From positions 1 through 64,000 of the forward strand of contig DAOTXW010000101.1 in assembly GCA_034435035.1 (NCBI GenBank): DNA of 64,000 bases, read 5' to 3'. A program made the translations under genes and the position numbers. Source of the stretch: JAHEME01 sp034435035. GTDB taxonomy: Bacteria > Chloroflexota > Anaerolineae > Aggregatilineales > UBA3940. Every line of letters begins with the position of its first letter. Within the stretch, counting starts at the first letter, position 1. The notes under the pieces were generated by a model that worked only from the letters and a program-made list of their open reading frames with translations, did not search any database and had not been told where the DNA came from. Positions 41,456 through 50,354 of the stretch are shown here, piece by piece.

Positions 41456-44002
41456 TTACTCCCAGCGCATAACATCTTCGGCCAGGGCAATCTCGGCCAG
41501 CTGACCGGCCAGCGTATTGACGGCGGTTGCATAAGTCTCGACGTATTCACGCGCCAGCCGGGAGGCGAGGTCTTCACGCCCGGCTTTCAGGAGCGGCACA
41601 ACATGGGCGCGAAAGTCGCGCAGAGTGATGCGCATCCGGCCCTGATCGTCGGTCAGGATGCCCCACACCAGCCGCTTGGCGCGCCCGTCGTCTTTGGCGC
41701 TCAGGAAGCGCACCAGCGAAGAGTCTGCGGCCACCCGCCCCACGTTAGAGAACACCTCTTCTCCCTTGACAATTTCGTTCAGGACGCTCACCCGTTGTGG
41801 AATCTGGTTGAGCAGATGCTGCATGCCCGAGGGCAGGTTGCCGATCAGCTTCAGGGTGGCCACGTTGAGGCTCTGCCCCTGCATCGCGATCTTCTTGATC
41901 GCCTCCAGCGTCTCTCCGAATGCCTTCAGGTAGGAGAGCATTTCACGCCGCCGCGCGTCGAATTCCTGGTAGCTGTAGTCGGTCGTGCGGCTCATACGGT
42001 ACTGCTTCAGCAGAGCGATCGCTTCTTCGTAGGCCGTGAACATTCCGCTGAGCGGGTTGCGAAAAGTGACCGGGAAAATGCGTTCGCGCGGCGAAACAAA
42101 TGAAGCGTCCATCGGGATCAGCAGGGAGGGGTTGATACCGCGGGACGACTCCAGCGACTGGATCACCTGCTGCCGCAGCGGTTCAGGCAGGATCGCGATC
42201 GCCTGCGCTGCCTCACGCGACGGTGTATATTGAGCGGCATGCAGGATGCGCGCCAGCAGCAGCATATCATTGATAGTCAGCACGACGCCGCGCTGGCGCA
42301 GCCAGGTACGGGCCTGGCTCAGGATGGTGAGATCGCCGATCTCTGTCTCGGCGTCTACCTCGGCGATGATCGGGAACATCTGCTCGTCCACCGCATCCAG
42401 GCGTGCCTCAAATGCGGGCGCGCTGGACAGCACCAGCGGCTCCGGGGCACTAACACTGTCATCCGGTGTGAGGTTGACCATGTGGTGGCACCATGAGACC
42501 GCCTGGTTCGTCAACACTTCCGCCACCGCCATCCCCCAGGTACCATCGAAGAAGATGTGTGATTGGTCGAACAGGATGCTATCCGCCGTGCGCATGATCG
42601 TCAGCGGATGATCCCCCACACCGCGCTGCGATCCGCGGCGTATCTGCCCCAGCGGCAGGCTGCGATCCTGCTGATCCCAGTTCACAATGATCGGCGCAAA
42701 GCTCAGCCGCCACAGCGCTTCCTGGGTCTCCGGTGGCAGCAGCTCGCGCAGGCGGCTCTGTTCACTGCGTGGGGCTGTCACCAGGCGCAGATCGATGGTG
42801 GAGATTGCGGGTGGGCGCGGCGCGCGTGTCAGCCGTTCTACAATGCCCTTGATCACGGATGATTCCGGGGGCGACAGATAGGCCACAGGTTCGGCGCTGC
42901 CCTTCTCATCGAAGCGGTAGAGCCAGCCGCCCTGGATGACCAGCGGGTGGCCCTCCCGGTCGAGCGGATTGCCGGCAGAGTCGAATGCCAGCGGCCAGCT
43001 CTCACCATCGTCCGTGAATGCCAGCGGGCGTCCCTGCTCATCGCGGGCGCAGGCATCGATCAGGTAGATATGGCCGCGCCAGATCAACCCCACTTTGGCA
43101 TGCCATAGAGGAATAGAGACGCGTTCATCGCGGTAGCGGCTGGGCTCCAGATGTGCCAGCAGGCTCATCTGATTCTGGTAGGCCTGGCGCTCTGCTTCAG
43201 CCAGCGTGTGCAGCTTCTGCCCGAGATCCTGCAAGATCTGATCAGGCAGCTGCTCATAGTACCGCGCGGTGAACAGATCAAAAGCGTTCCGGCGCCGCTC
43301 GGCGTAGGAGATACCTGCCGGTGTACGATAGGGCCGTGCCTGCTGCCAGCTTCGCAGGATGGAGGCATAGGGCGACTCGTCAACCAGCCCTGCCTCCAAC
43401 ATGGCATCGCAGATGAGGCGGAGAGTCGTCCACTCCGTCCACAGGGCGCCGCTCAGCCCGTCTGTATCAAACAGAGCATGGATCGCCGTCATTACCCAGG
43501 CGGCAACATCATCCACCAGCGTAGCGCGGCTGGGGCGATCCCGGTGGTATCCGATGGTTTCGTTGGTATGGCGACCGGTATCCTCGCGCAGCGCAAATTG
43601 CAGGTAGAACTGCCACATGCCTTCGGGGAAGGCGTCTTCGGCGCTCTTGCCTGACAGGGTCAGGATCTTCTGGTAGGCGGCCAGGACCACGGCCGGGCCG
43701 GCAAACAGGACACTATACAGACCCTTAGGCAGCAGGCGGGCGCCCTGGAACAGGGTGTTGATGTCGTCGTTGGCACGTTTGCGGCTGACGTGCCGCCCAT
43801 CCAGGGCGATCAGGCCAGACAGGATCAGGCTTGGCAGGTTGCCCGCCGGGAAGATGGTGGCGATCTCCTTCTTGAGCTGCTCGACCTCGGGAATCGACAG
43901 CTCTGACAGCCGCATCAGGGTCTGGTTGTCCACCCGCGAGAGGTGGAACAGCGTGGCGTCGCTGGCGCTGTGAGCAGGGGGATCGGTCGGGTTACCGGTC
44001 AT
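41456..44002 (-). CDS. Uncharacterised 848-residue protein with an HxxxDG motif
   Basis: A large soluble protein without signal peptide. A helical N-terminal third includes GRHTNETIGYHRDRPS near residue 142. The middle has beta-rich WD-like strands. Near residue 475 lies a conserved-looking core, SILFDQSHIFFDGTWGMA, followed by EVLTNQAVSWCHH. H482-D486-G487 fits the HxxxDG pattern of CoA-dependent acyltransferases (CAT, condensation, carnitine acyltransferase superfamily), and the whole segment loosely recalls the carnitine acyltransferase core. That is similarity by eye only. The C-terminal third is helical. It sits 82 nt downstream of the pseudokinase gene on the same strand, suggesting cotranscription. 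Function unknown. Confidence 0.75.
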   Translation of the reverse strand: MTGNPTDPPAHSASDATLFHLSRVDNQTLMRLSELSIPEVEQLKKEIATIFPAGNLPSLILSGLIALDGRHVSRKRANDDINTLFQGARLLPKGLYSVLFAGPAVVLAAYQKILTLSGKSAEDAFPEGMWQFYLQFALREDTGRHTNETIGYHRDRPSRATLVDDVAAWVMTAIHALFDTDGLSGALWTEWTTLRLICDAMLEAGLVDESPYASILRSWQQARPYRTPAGISYAERRRNAFDLFTARYYEQLPDQILQDLGQKLHTLAEAERQAYQNQMSLLAHLEPSRYRDERVSIPLWHAKVGLIWRGHIYLIDACARDEQGRPLAFTDDGESWPLAFDSAGNPLDREGHPLVIQGGWLYRFDEKGSAEPVAYLSPPESSVIKGIVERLTRAPRPPAISTIDLRLVTAPRSEQSRLRELLPPETQEALWRLSFAPIIVNWDQQDRSLPLGQIRRGSQRGVGDHPLTIMRTADSILFDQSHIFFDGTWGMAVAEVLTNQAVSWCHHMVNLTPDDSVSAPEPLVLSSAPAFEARLDAVDEQMFPIIAEVDAETEIGDLTILSQARTWLRQRGVVLTINDMLLLARILHAAQYTPSREAAQAIAILPEPLRQQVIQSLESSRGINPSLLIPMDASFVSPRERIFPVTFRNPLSGMFTAYEEAIALLKQYRMSRTTDYSYQEFDARRREMLSYLKAFGETLEAIKKIAMQGQSLNVATLKLIGNLPSGMQHLLNQIPQRVSVLNEIVKGEEVFSNVGRVAADSSLVRFLSAKDDGRAKRLVWGILTDDQGRMRITLRDFRAHVVPLLKAGREDLASRLAREYVETYATAVNTLAGQLAEIALAEDVMRWE

Positions 44003-44084
44003 AGATTTGGCTCTCTCAATTTACGTCGCAGTAAGACGCCCGGCAGCTTGCCAGGGCCGTTTTCCTCAATCTGACCGCACCCTT

Positions 44085-46499
44085 TCACGGGGTTGCCGTC
44101 AAGGCCGGGGTAGAGGTAGGTGCGATCTCTGTCTGCACCCACTCCAGCCCCAGCTGTAGCTGCAGGGCCAGACCTTCGCTGATCAGCCCGCTCTCACGCT
44201 GGGTTTGCAGGTCGCCCAGCATCCGGGTGATGAGGGCCGCAGCCCCTGGATGATTGACAGCTGTCAGGAGCTGGTTGAGATCATCCAGGGAAGCCTCCCA
44301 CGAGTCAAGCGTGGGCGCATCATTGGATGGATTAGCGCGGGCGGCATTCAGCAGGCTGCGAAAAGCGCCCGTCAGTTCCAGCGGTGTCAGTGCGATCGCT
44401 CCGTCCTCCGCCGGGCGCGGATCGGCCATGGCGCAGCGGAAGCCGATCTCGTTGCTGGCGGTCTGCGGTTGCACGGGGTTCCGCACCGAGCTGGCTGCCA
44501 GCCGGCCCTCACGCGTCCAGGCGCCTCCCCGTGTGACACGGGCGCTGCCCGTGATTGGGCCGGCGGGGTCGTGAGAAACACCGGTGCGCCGGTAATAATT
44601 CTCATCGAACCAGTCTGCCACCCATTCCCAGACGTTGCCAGCCATATCGTAGACACCGTAGGCGCTGGCTCCCGCCGGGTAGGAGCCGACCGGCGCGGCA
44701 GGGCGATTGACGTTGCTCTCATTGTAGCGCAGTCGCTCCGGCGAAGGCGGCTCGTCTCCCCACGGGTAGGTCCGGGCTGTCTGGGAGGCAGGGTCCCACG
44801 AGGCGGCCTTCTCCCACTGCGCCTCGGTGGGCAGGCCGATCACCTGCTCTGCTTCCCCGGCGACCCACAGGCAGTAGGCCACAGCGGAGGAGTAATCGAC
44901 GTAGGTCACCGGGTAGCGGGCATATGTCGGCTGATCGAACAGCAGCCGGTTGCGTGGCGGCTCGCAGAATCCCGCCTCGACGCACAGCCGGTACTGGGCG
45001 TTGGTGATCTCGGTGCGGTCGATCCAGTATGCGCTCAGGCTCACGGGATGCTGCGGCTGGCTGCTGCGGCTGCGGTCACGATCGTTAGTGCCCATCAGAA
45101 ACTGTCCGGCTGGCACAAACACCATCGCCTGGCCGTCTGGCACCCGGAAGGCCGATGCGCCAGCTTCCAGCGGCTCATAGACCACCGCCGGCACCGGCGT
45201 GCCCTCGGCGGGCTGTAGAGGGGTGGCAGTCGGCACGGGCGTGGGGGTCGGGGCGGTGGTCGCGGTGGGGGTGTGGGTCGGCGTTAGCGTAGGCTGCGCC
45301 TCGGTGGCCCGGCGTGGCAGGGACGGCAGCGCCAGCCGGATTGACAGCACTCCCAGCGTCTGCAGCAGGTACACCAGGGCGACCAGCATCAGCAGCAGGA
45401 TGGCTACTACCAGCAGGGTGCGCCCCCAGCGAGCCAGGAATTCGTGGCGGAGCGCACGCCGCCGGGCAGCCTGTTCGGCGCGGCGTGCCCGGTTGTGCTC
45501 GGCACGCAGCCGGCGCTTCTCGCGGCGTTCCTCACGGGTCGCTGGGCCGCGCCGGACGACCGGCGCCTGCGGCACAGCCGGCGCAGAGTCTGCCGCGGCA
45601 GCCGGAAGGCTCGATCGCGGCCGGCGTGCGGTCAGGATGGCATCACCCATATCCGGGCGTGCATAGGCGCGTTCCAGCATCGTGGCCAGCTGCATCGCGC
45701 CGCCAAAGCGATCGGCGGGCGACCGGGCCAGCGCCTTGAGGATGACTGCCGCCACCGAGGCCGGCACATCCGGGTTCAGGAAACGCGGGTCGGGGGCCGT
45801 CTCATTGAGGGAGCGAAGCACCGTGTCGATATCGGAGTTGGCGTCAAACGGCGGCTCGCCTGTTACCATCTGGTAGAGGATCGCGCCCAGCGAATAGAGA
45901 TCGCTTGACGGACCAGCCGCGCGTGGGTCACTGATCTGCTCCGGTGCCATGTACGTCGTCGCCGGCCCCGGCGGCTCATTCTCTGGCGCGAGCGGCGCCA
46001 GCGTATTGAGTAACGCCAGCCCGAATCCTGTCACGATAGCCTGACCGCTGCGTGCCAGGATGATGTGCTGCGGCTGCAGATCCAGGTGGGCGATCCCGCG
46101 GCGATGGCTGTGATCCAGCGCGCCTGCGATCTGTCGGATGATGAAGGCGATATCCTCAGGCTCCAGGGTTCGCTGGCCTGCCCGCACCTGATCGAGCAGG
46201 GATGCCAGGGTAACTCCATCCACATACTGGCTGACCATATAGTAGCCGCCTTCGGCCTGCCCGAAGTCGATCAGGTCTGCGATATTCGGGTGGTGCAGAT
46301 CGGCGATCTCACGCGCTTCCCGGCGGAAGCGTGCGTTGAAGACGGCGTCGGCAGGCAGCCCGCGCCCCGCCAGATAGATGACCACGAGCCGCTGCTGGCG
46401 AGAATCAAATCCCTGGTACATGGCAGTGATGCCCGCCATGCCGAGGAACTCAGTGATCTCAACGGGGCCGAGCTTGCGGCCGATCAGGTCGCTTTCCAC
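44085..46499 (-). CDS. Pseudokinase fused to a transmembrane helix and an FGE-like domain
   Basis: An 804-residue protein. Residues 8-275 have a Ser/Thr-kinase fold, but the catalytic set is broken: the VAIK Lys is Tyr42, HRDxKxxN reads HLDLQPQH (Asn to His145), and DFG reads GFG (Gly158). Glu61 and Asp140 remain. ATP hydrolysis is unlikely. A membrane helix lies near residue 370 after a basic stretch, then a Pro/Thr linker, then a formylglycine-generating-enzyme-like domain (FVPAGQFLMGTNDR, GNVWEWVADW, RGGAWTREGR, EIGFRCA). The FGE cysteine pair is absent, so this domain is probably for binding. A C-terminal helical tail follows. The start is GTG with a weak ribosome site. Confidence 0.88.
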   Translation of the reverse strand: MESDLIGRKLGPVEITEFLGMAGITAMYQGFDSRQQRLVVIYLAGRGLPADAVFNARFRREAREIADLHHPNIADLIDFGQAEGGYYMVSQYVDGVTLASLLDQVRAGQRTLEPEDIAFIIRQIAGALDHSHRRGIAHLDLQPQHIILARSGQAIVTGFGLALLNTLAPLAPENEPPGPATTYMAPEQISDPRAAGPSSDLYSLGAILYQMVTGEPPFDANSDIDTVLRSLNETAPDPRFLNPDVPASVAAVILKALARSPADRFGGAMQLATMLERAYARPDMGDAILTARRPRSSLPAAAADSAPAVPQAPVVRRGPATREERREKRRLRAEHNRARRAEQAARRRALRHEFLARWGRTLLVVAILLLMLVALVYLLQTLGVLSIRLALPSLPRRATEAQPTLTPTHTPTATTAPTPTPVPTATPLQPAEGTPVPAVVYEPLEAGASAFRVPDGQAMVFVPAGQFLMGTNDRDRSRSSQPQHPVSLSAYWIDRTEITNAQYRLCVEAGFCEPPRNRLLFDQPTYARYPVTYVDYSSAVAYCLWVAGEAEQVIGLPTEAQWEKAASWDPASQTARTYPWGDEPPSPERLRYNESNVNRPAAPVGSYPAGASAYGVYDMAGNVWEWVADWFDENYYRRTGVSHDPAGPITGSARVTRGGAWTREGRLAASSVRNPVQPQTASNEIGFRCAMADPRPAEDGAIALTPLELTGAFRSLLNAARANPSNDAPTLDSWEASLDDLNQLLTAVNHPGAAALITRMLGDLQTQRESGLISEGLALQLQLGLEWVQTEIAPTSTPALTATP

Positions 46500-46634
46500 A
46501 GGCTTTCTTTGCTGATGTGTGAGGCAGATTCAGGATGCAGGCCAGCATCCTGCCGTGCGGTAAGTATATTGGCGCCGGGCAGGATCGCCAAGCAGCGCCC
46601 CTGCCGCGGGTCCGGCCAGCTGTGTCGATGCCGA

Positions 46635-47447
46635 TCAGCCCAGGGCCACATCCAGCAGCATCATCACCGCGAATCCGAAGATCGCGCCCATAGTGGCGAT
46701 GTCGGTATGCCCGCCGCTCTGGGATTCCGGGATCACATCTTCGACCACCACGAAGATCATCGCACCGGCGGCGAAGCTCAGCGCGTAGGGAAGGATGGGC
46801 TGCATGAGCATCACCAGCCCGGCCCCCAGCACCCCCGCTATCGGCTCGACCACCGCTGACATCTGGCCGTACCAGAAGCTGCGCAGCGGGCTGAATCCCT
46901 CCCGCCTCAGCGGCATAGCGACGGCGATGCCTTCGGGAAAGTTCTGCAGCCCGATCCCGATCGCCAGCGCGATGGCACCGGCCAGCGAAGCTGATGGGAT
47001 GCCGGCGCCGGCGGCGCCAAACGCCACCCCGACCGCTAACCCTTCCGGGAAGTTGTGCAGCGTGATGGCCAGTATCAGCAGCAGGGTGCGTTTCCAGGTT
47101 GTATGGATTCCCTCCGCCTGTGAGGTAGCCAGCCCACGGTGCAGGTGCGGCAGGATCATATCAATGCCGCGCAGCAGGCCGGCGCCCAGTACGAACCCGG
47201 TGACAGCCGGCACCCAGGCGGGCAGCGCTCCGCCTTCGCTAATAGCGATGGCCGGCGCCAGCAGCGACCAGTAGCTGGCTGCGATCATCACGCCGGCGGT
47301 GAAGCCCAGCAGCCCGTCCAGCAGTCGCCGGCTGATCCCCCGCGATGTGAAAACGGATGCTGCCCCGAGCGCTGTGACTCCCCAGGTGAAACAGGTAGCC
47401 AGCAGCGCCTGGATCACAGGGGAAAAGCCGGCCAGTACGGTTGTCAT
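46635..47447 (-). CDS. ZIP-family metal transporter
   Basis: A 270-residue transporter for divalent metals (Zn, Fe or Mn) with eight hydrophobic helices. The two metal-site helices carry LHNFPEGLAVGVAFG and LQNFPEGIAVAMPL. HNxPEG followed by [EQ]N(F)PEG is the ZIP signature for the binuclear site. A cytoplasmic loop with HLHRGLATSQAEGIH could bind metal. Direction of transport cannot be told. It lies 18 nt downstream of the MttB-family gene and is probably cotranscribed with it. Confidence 0.92.
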   Translation of the reverse strand: MTTVLAGFSPVIQALLATCFTWGVTALGAASVFTSRGISRRLLDGLLGFTAGVMIAASYWSLLAPAIAISEGGALPAWVPAVTGFVLGAGLLRGIDMILPHLHRGLATSQAEGIHTTWKRTLLLILAITLHNFPEGLAVGVAFGAAGAGIPSASLAGAIALAIGIGLQNFPEGIAVAMPLRREGFSPLRSFWYGQMSAVVEPIAGVLGAGLVMLMQPILPYALSFAAGAMIFVVVEDVIPESQSGGHTDIATMGAIFGFAVMMLLDVALG

Positions 47448-47464
47448 AGTTCGCTACCTTGCCT

Positions 47465-48928
47465 TCATTCGATAGGTTGCCCGGCAGAAACGCCGGCCCG
47501 CGCATCGGCCTCGGCGATAATCGCCTGCATCGACGCGCGCGCTGCGTCGCTCACAGCAGCCGGACGGTGAGAGGCGATCAGGTCGCGGGCGATCTGGCGG
47601 GCATTGCTGTTAGCGGTCGGTTCACCCTGATCGCGCCAGGCCGCGAAGGTGCGCCGATCCAGCACCCGCGGGTAGAACACCTCGCGGTAGTGGCGCATGG
47701 TATGTGCATGCAGGGTGAAGTTGCCGCCGGGGCCGACCTCGTCCAGCACATCCAGCGCGAGCGTCTCCGGGGTGATGGCAATCCCGCCCATCAGCCGACG
47801 AACGATCTCGATCGTCTCGTCGCAGATCACGATCATCTCATGCGAGCAGGCCAGGCCCGACTCGAGGTAGCCGATGTCATGCACAAGGTTGGCGCCGCTG
47901 AGGGCCGTCCACAGGATCCACAGCGCGCTCTCGATGCCGGCCTGCACGTCTGGTCGCTTGGAGTCTGAGCAGCCCGAGAAACCCCATGCCGGCAGGTGAT
48001 AGTAGTAATGCGCCAGTTCGGCCATGCCCATACAGTGCAGCATAAACTCCGGCGAAGCATAGGTGGCAACCATGGTCTTCATATCCAGCGGGCCGCTGCC
48101 AGAGCCCCATACAAACGGAGTCCCCTTCCGGCGCAGCTGCGCGATCGCCAGCCCACTCAGCACCTCCGCATTGGCCATCGCCAGGCTGCCCGCCGGAGTC
48201 ACCGGCGCAGAAGCGCCTTCAACCGGGCCTGGCGCGTACACAAACGGCAGGCCTCGGTCAGCCATGATCAGCATCTTCTTCAGCACCACTTCGCTGTGCT
48301 GCAGGGGCGAGGTAGGTTCAAGATAGGCGAACAGAAACGGCCTGAGGCGCAGCGCATCCGCCCCCCCTGCGATGGCTTCAGCCATGGCCAGGATATCCAG
48401 CAGGCCAGTCTCGTCCCACGTCGTGAACACCAGCGGCTTGGCCGTGTTCTCCACCATGGCCTGGAACGACCGCCGGTCAGACGTCTCAATGGGCACGTCC
48501 GAGGGCAGCGCCATCGACATCACGAAGTCGAGATTGGGCAAAGCATCGGTCAGACGCGCGGTCTGGCGGACATCTTCCAGCATCGACAGCCGACGCTGAC
48601 CGGTTTCCAGGTCGAGGATATTGGGCAGGTCAGACCCGGTGCCGAAGTAGGTGCGGTGGCCCTCAAGGTGCAGGCGAGCCTCGCCTGTGCGGCTGCACAG
48701 GACCACCCGGGATGGCGCAGCCTGAAGTGCCATCTCTATGACGGCGGGCGGGAAGCGCACCAGTGTCTCATCGGAGATGATGCAGCCGGCATCCGTCAAC
48801 AGCGCTCGCGCTTCTGCCTCCAGGACTCGAACGCCCGTGCGGCGCAGAATCTCCAGCGATGCATGATGGATTTCCTGGAGCTGGGAATCGGTGAACATCC
48901 GGTAGCCAGATGGCGCAGGGGTGATCAC
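47465..48928 (-). CDS. MttB-family (trimethylamine/betaine-type) methyltransferase, no pyrrolysine
   Basis: A 487-residue protein of the MttB superfamily. Members transfer a methyl group from a quaternary or tertiary amine to a corrinoid protein. Visible family segments are HHASLEILRRTGVRV, YFGTGSDLPNILDLETGQRR, LVFTTWDETG, GSGSGPLDMKTM, DVQAGIESAL and GPGGNFTLHAHTMRHYRE. The frame contains no in-frame amber codon, so this is the non-pyrrolysine branch (as in glycine betaine methyltransferase MtgB). No cognate corrinoid protein lies beside it. The GTG start has GAGGA 9 nt upstream. An AT-rich regulated-looking promoter precedes it. Confidence 0.9.
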   Translation of the reverse strand: MITPAPSGYRMFTDSQLQEIHHASLEILRRTGVRVLEAEARALLTDAGCIISDETLVRFPPAVIEMALQAAPSRVVLCSRTGEARLHLEGHRTYFGTGSDLPNILDLETGQRRLSMLEDVRQTARLTDALPNLDFVMSMALPSDVPIETSDRRSFQAMVENTAKPLVFTTWDETGLLDILAMAEAIAGGADALRLRPFLFAYLEPTSPLQHSEVVLKKMLIMADRGLPFVYAPGPVEGASAPVTPAGSLAMANAEVLSGLAIAQLRRKGTPFVWGSGSGPLDMKTMVATYASPEFMLHCMGMAELAHYYYHLPAWGFSGCSDSKRPDVQAGIESALWILWTALSGANLVHDIGYLESGLACSHEMIVICDETIEIVRRLMGGIAITPETLALDVLDEVGPGGNFTLHAHTMRHYREVFYPRVLDRRTFAAWRDQGEPTANSNARQIARDLIASHRPAAVSDAARASMQAIIAEADARAGVSAGQPIE

Positions 48929-48963
48929 AGCAGGTTTTCCTCTCTGTGCGCGAGCAAAATATA

Positions 48964-48997
48964 TTTAGGTATACCGAAATTATATATCCGGGATATA
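48964..48997 (-). promoter_or_regulatory. AT-rich promoter flanked by two palindromes
   Basis: On the minus strand a TATAAT -10 occupies 48979-48984. One palindrome (GGTATACC core with matching TTT/AAA flanks, 48964-48979) covers the expected transcript start. A second (TATATCC-G-GGATATA, 48983-48997) covers the region just upstream of the -10. The patch is far more AT-rich than its surroundings. No -35 is seen, so an activator or repressor is likely to govern the MttB-family gene. Confidence 0.55.
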
Positions 48998-49072
48998 GAA
49001 AAAGGGGGTGGCGAAGATCACCCAGTGGACGGGAAATTCATCACTCCTCACACATCGCCGTGGCTGCCCTCG

Positions 49073-50287
49073 TCAGGCAGGGGACTGCCAGAATCCGGCA
49101 TCATAGGCAGGCAGTTCGCACCGCAGGCGGGCATCAGCCCGCACTCCCAGTGCGTAGTCCGCCTGCATCAGCTGATGGATCTCGCTGGTTCCCTCGTAGA
49201 TCACGGCTCCCTTACTGTTGCGCAGATAGCGCTCGACCGGGTACTCGTCGGAATACCCGTAGGCTCCATGTATCTGCACCGCTTCCAGGGCTGCCTGCAC
49301 GCTGTGATCGGTAGCGAACCATTTAGCCTGGCTGGTCTCGCGGGTGTTGCGCAGACCCTGGTTCTTCATCCAGCCGCAGCGCAGGTACAGCAGCCGGGCT
49401 GTATCATACCACAGCGCCATGTGCCCGATTTTCTGCTTGATCAGCTGGTGCTCGGCGATTGGCTCGCCGAATGTTCGCCGCTCCCGGGAGTATTTCACCG
49501 ATTCCTCGAGGCAGGCGCGGATCAGCCCGGCTGCCCCGGCTGCGACCGTGTAGCGTCCGTTATCCAGGGCGCTCATGGCGATCTTGAAGCCTTCGCCTTC
49601 CTCGCCCAGCCGGTTCTCGGCCGGCACCCGCACGTCATTCAGGCTGATCCAGCCGGTTGATCCAGCCCGCACGCCGAGCTTGCCGTGTATATCACCGGTG
49701 GTCACGCCCGGCATGTCGCGGGTGACGATGAATGCGCTCAGCCCCTGAGCGGGCCGGGCGGCATCAGGGTTGCTGCGGGCCACGATCAGGAAATGGTGAG
49801 CCTTGCTGGCCAGGCTGATCCACATCTTTTCCCCATTCAGGATGTAGTCAGTCCCTGCGCGGCGGGCGGTGCTGGCCATGTTGGCGACATCGGAGCCCAC
49901 GCCCGGCTCCGTGAGTCCGTAGCCGGCGTAGCGCTCGCCTCGTGCCTGCGGGACGAGGAAGCGCTGTTTCTGCTCCTCGCTGCCCCATTGCAGCAGGGCC
50001 AGCGAGTTCAGGCCCATGTGCACACTCATCACAACACGCAGCGTGGTATCAACACGCTCCAGTTCTTCACATACCAGCCCCAGCGTGATGTAGTCGTAGC
50101 CCTGGCCTCCGTACCGCACCGGGATGCAAATACCCAGGATGCCCAGCTCGGCCATCCGGGGCAGGACGGCGGGGTTCATCTCCTGGCGGCGATCCCATTC
50201 GGTGATGGTGGGCGCGACCTCGGCCGCGGCGAAGCGGCGCACCATCTCTGCGGCCTGGCGCTGCTCTTCGCTGAGCATCAGATCCAT
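49073..50287 (-). CDS. Acyl-CoA dehydrogenase
   Basis: A 404-residue FAD enzyme that introduces the alpha-beta double bond in acyl-CoA and passes electrons to ETF. Motifs are RYGGQGYDY, YGLTEPGVGSD (FAD and substrate loop), LNGEKMWISLAS, RRTFGEPIAEHQ, and the catalytic-base segment AVIYEGTSEIHQL. The Glu is in the position typical of short/medium-chain and glutaryl types. EtfB/EtfA, encoded at 59.8-61.6 kb, could be its electron acceptor. It ends 145 nt before the MttB-family gene's start on the same strand. Confidence 0.94.
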   Translation of the reverse strand: MDLMLSEEQRQAAEMVRRFAAAEVAPTITEWDRRQEMNPAVLPRMAELGILGICIPVRYGGQGYDYITLGLVCEELERVDTTLRVVMSVHMGLNSLALLQWGSEEQKQRFLVPQARGERYAGYGLTEPGVGSDVANMASTARRAGTDYILNGEKMWISLASKAHHFLIVARSNPDAARPAQGLSAFIVTRDMPGVTTGDIHGKLGVRAGSTGWISLNDVRVPAENRLGEEGEGFKIAMSALDNGRYTVAAGAAGLIRACLEESVKYSRERRTFGEPIAEHQLIKQKIGHMALWYDTARLLYLRCGWMKNQGLRNTRETSQAKWFATDHSVQAALEAVQIHGAYGYSDEYPVERYLRNSKGAVIYEGTSEIHQLMQADYALGVRADARLRCELPAYDAGFWQSPA

Positions 50288-50354
50288 GAGCGGGCTCCTT
50301 GGCGGGGGTAGGCAGGCTGGCTGCGTCCATTATAACTCAACGCGGCCGGGCGTC

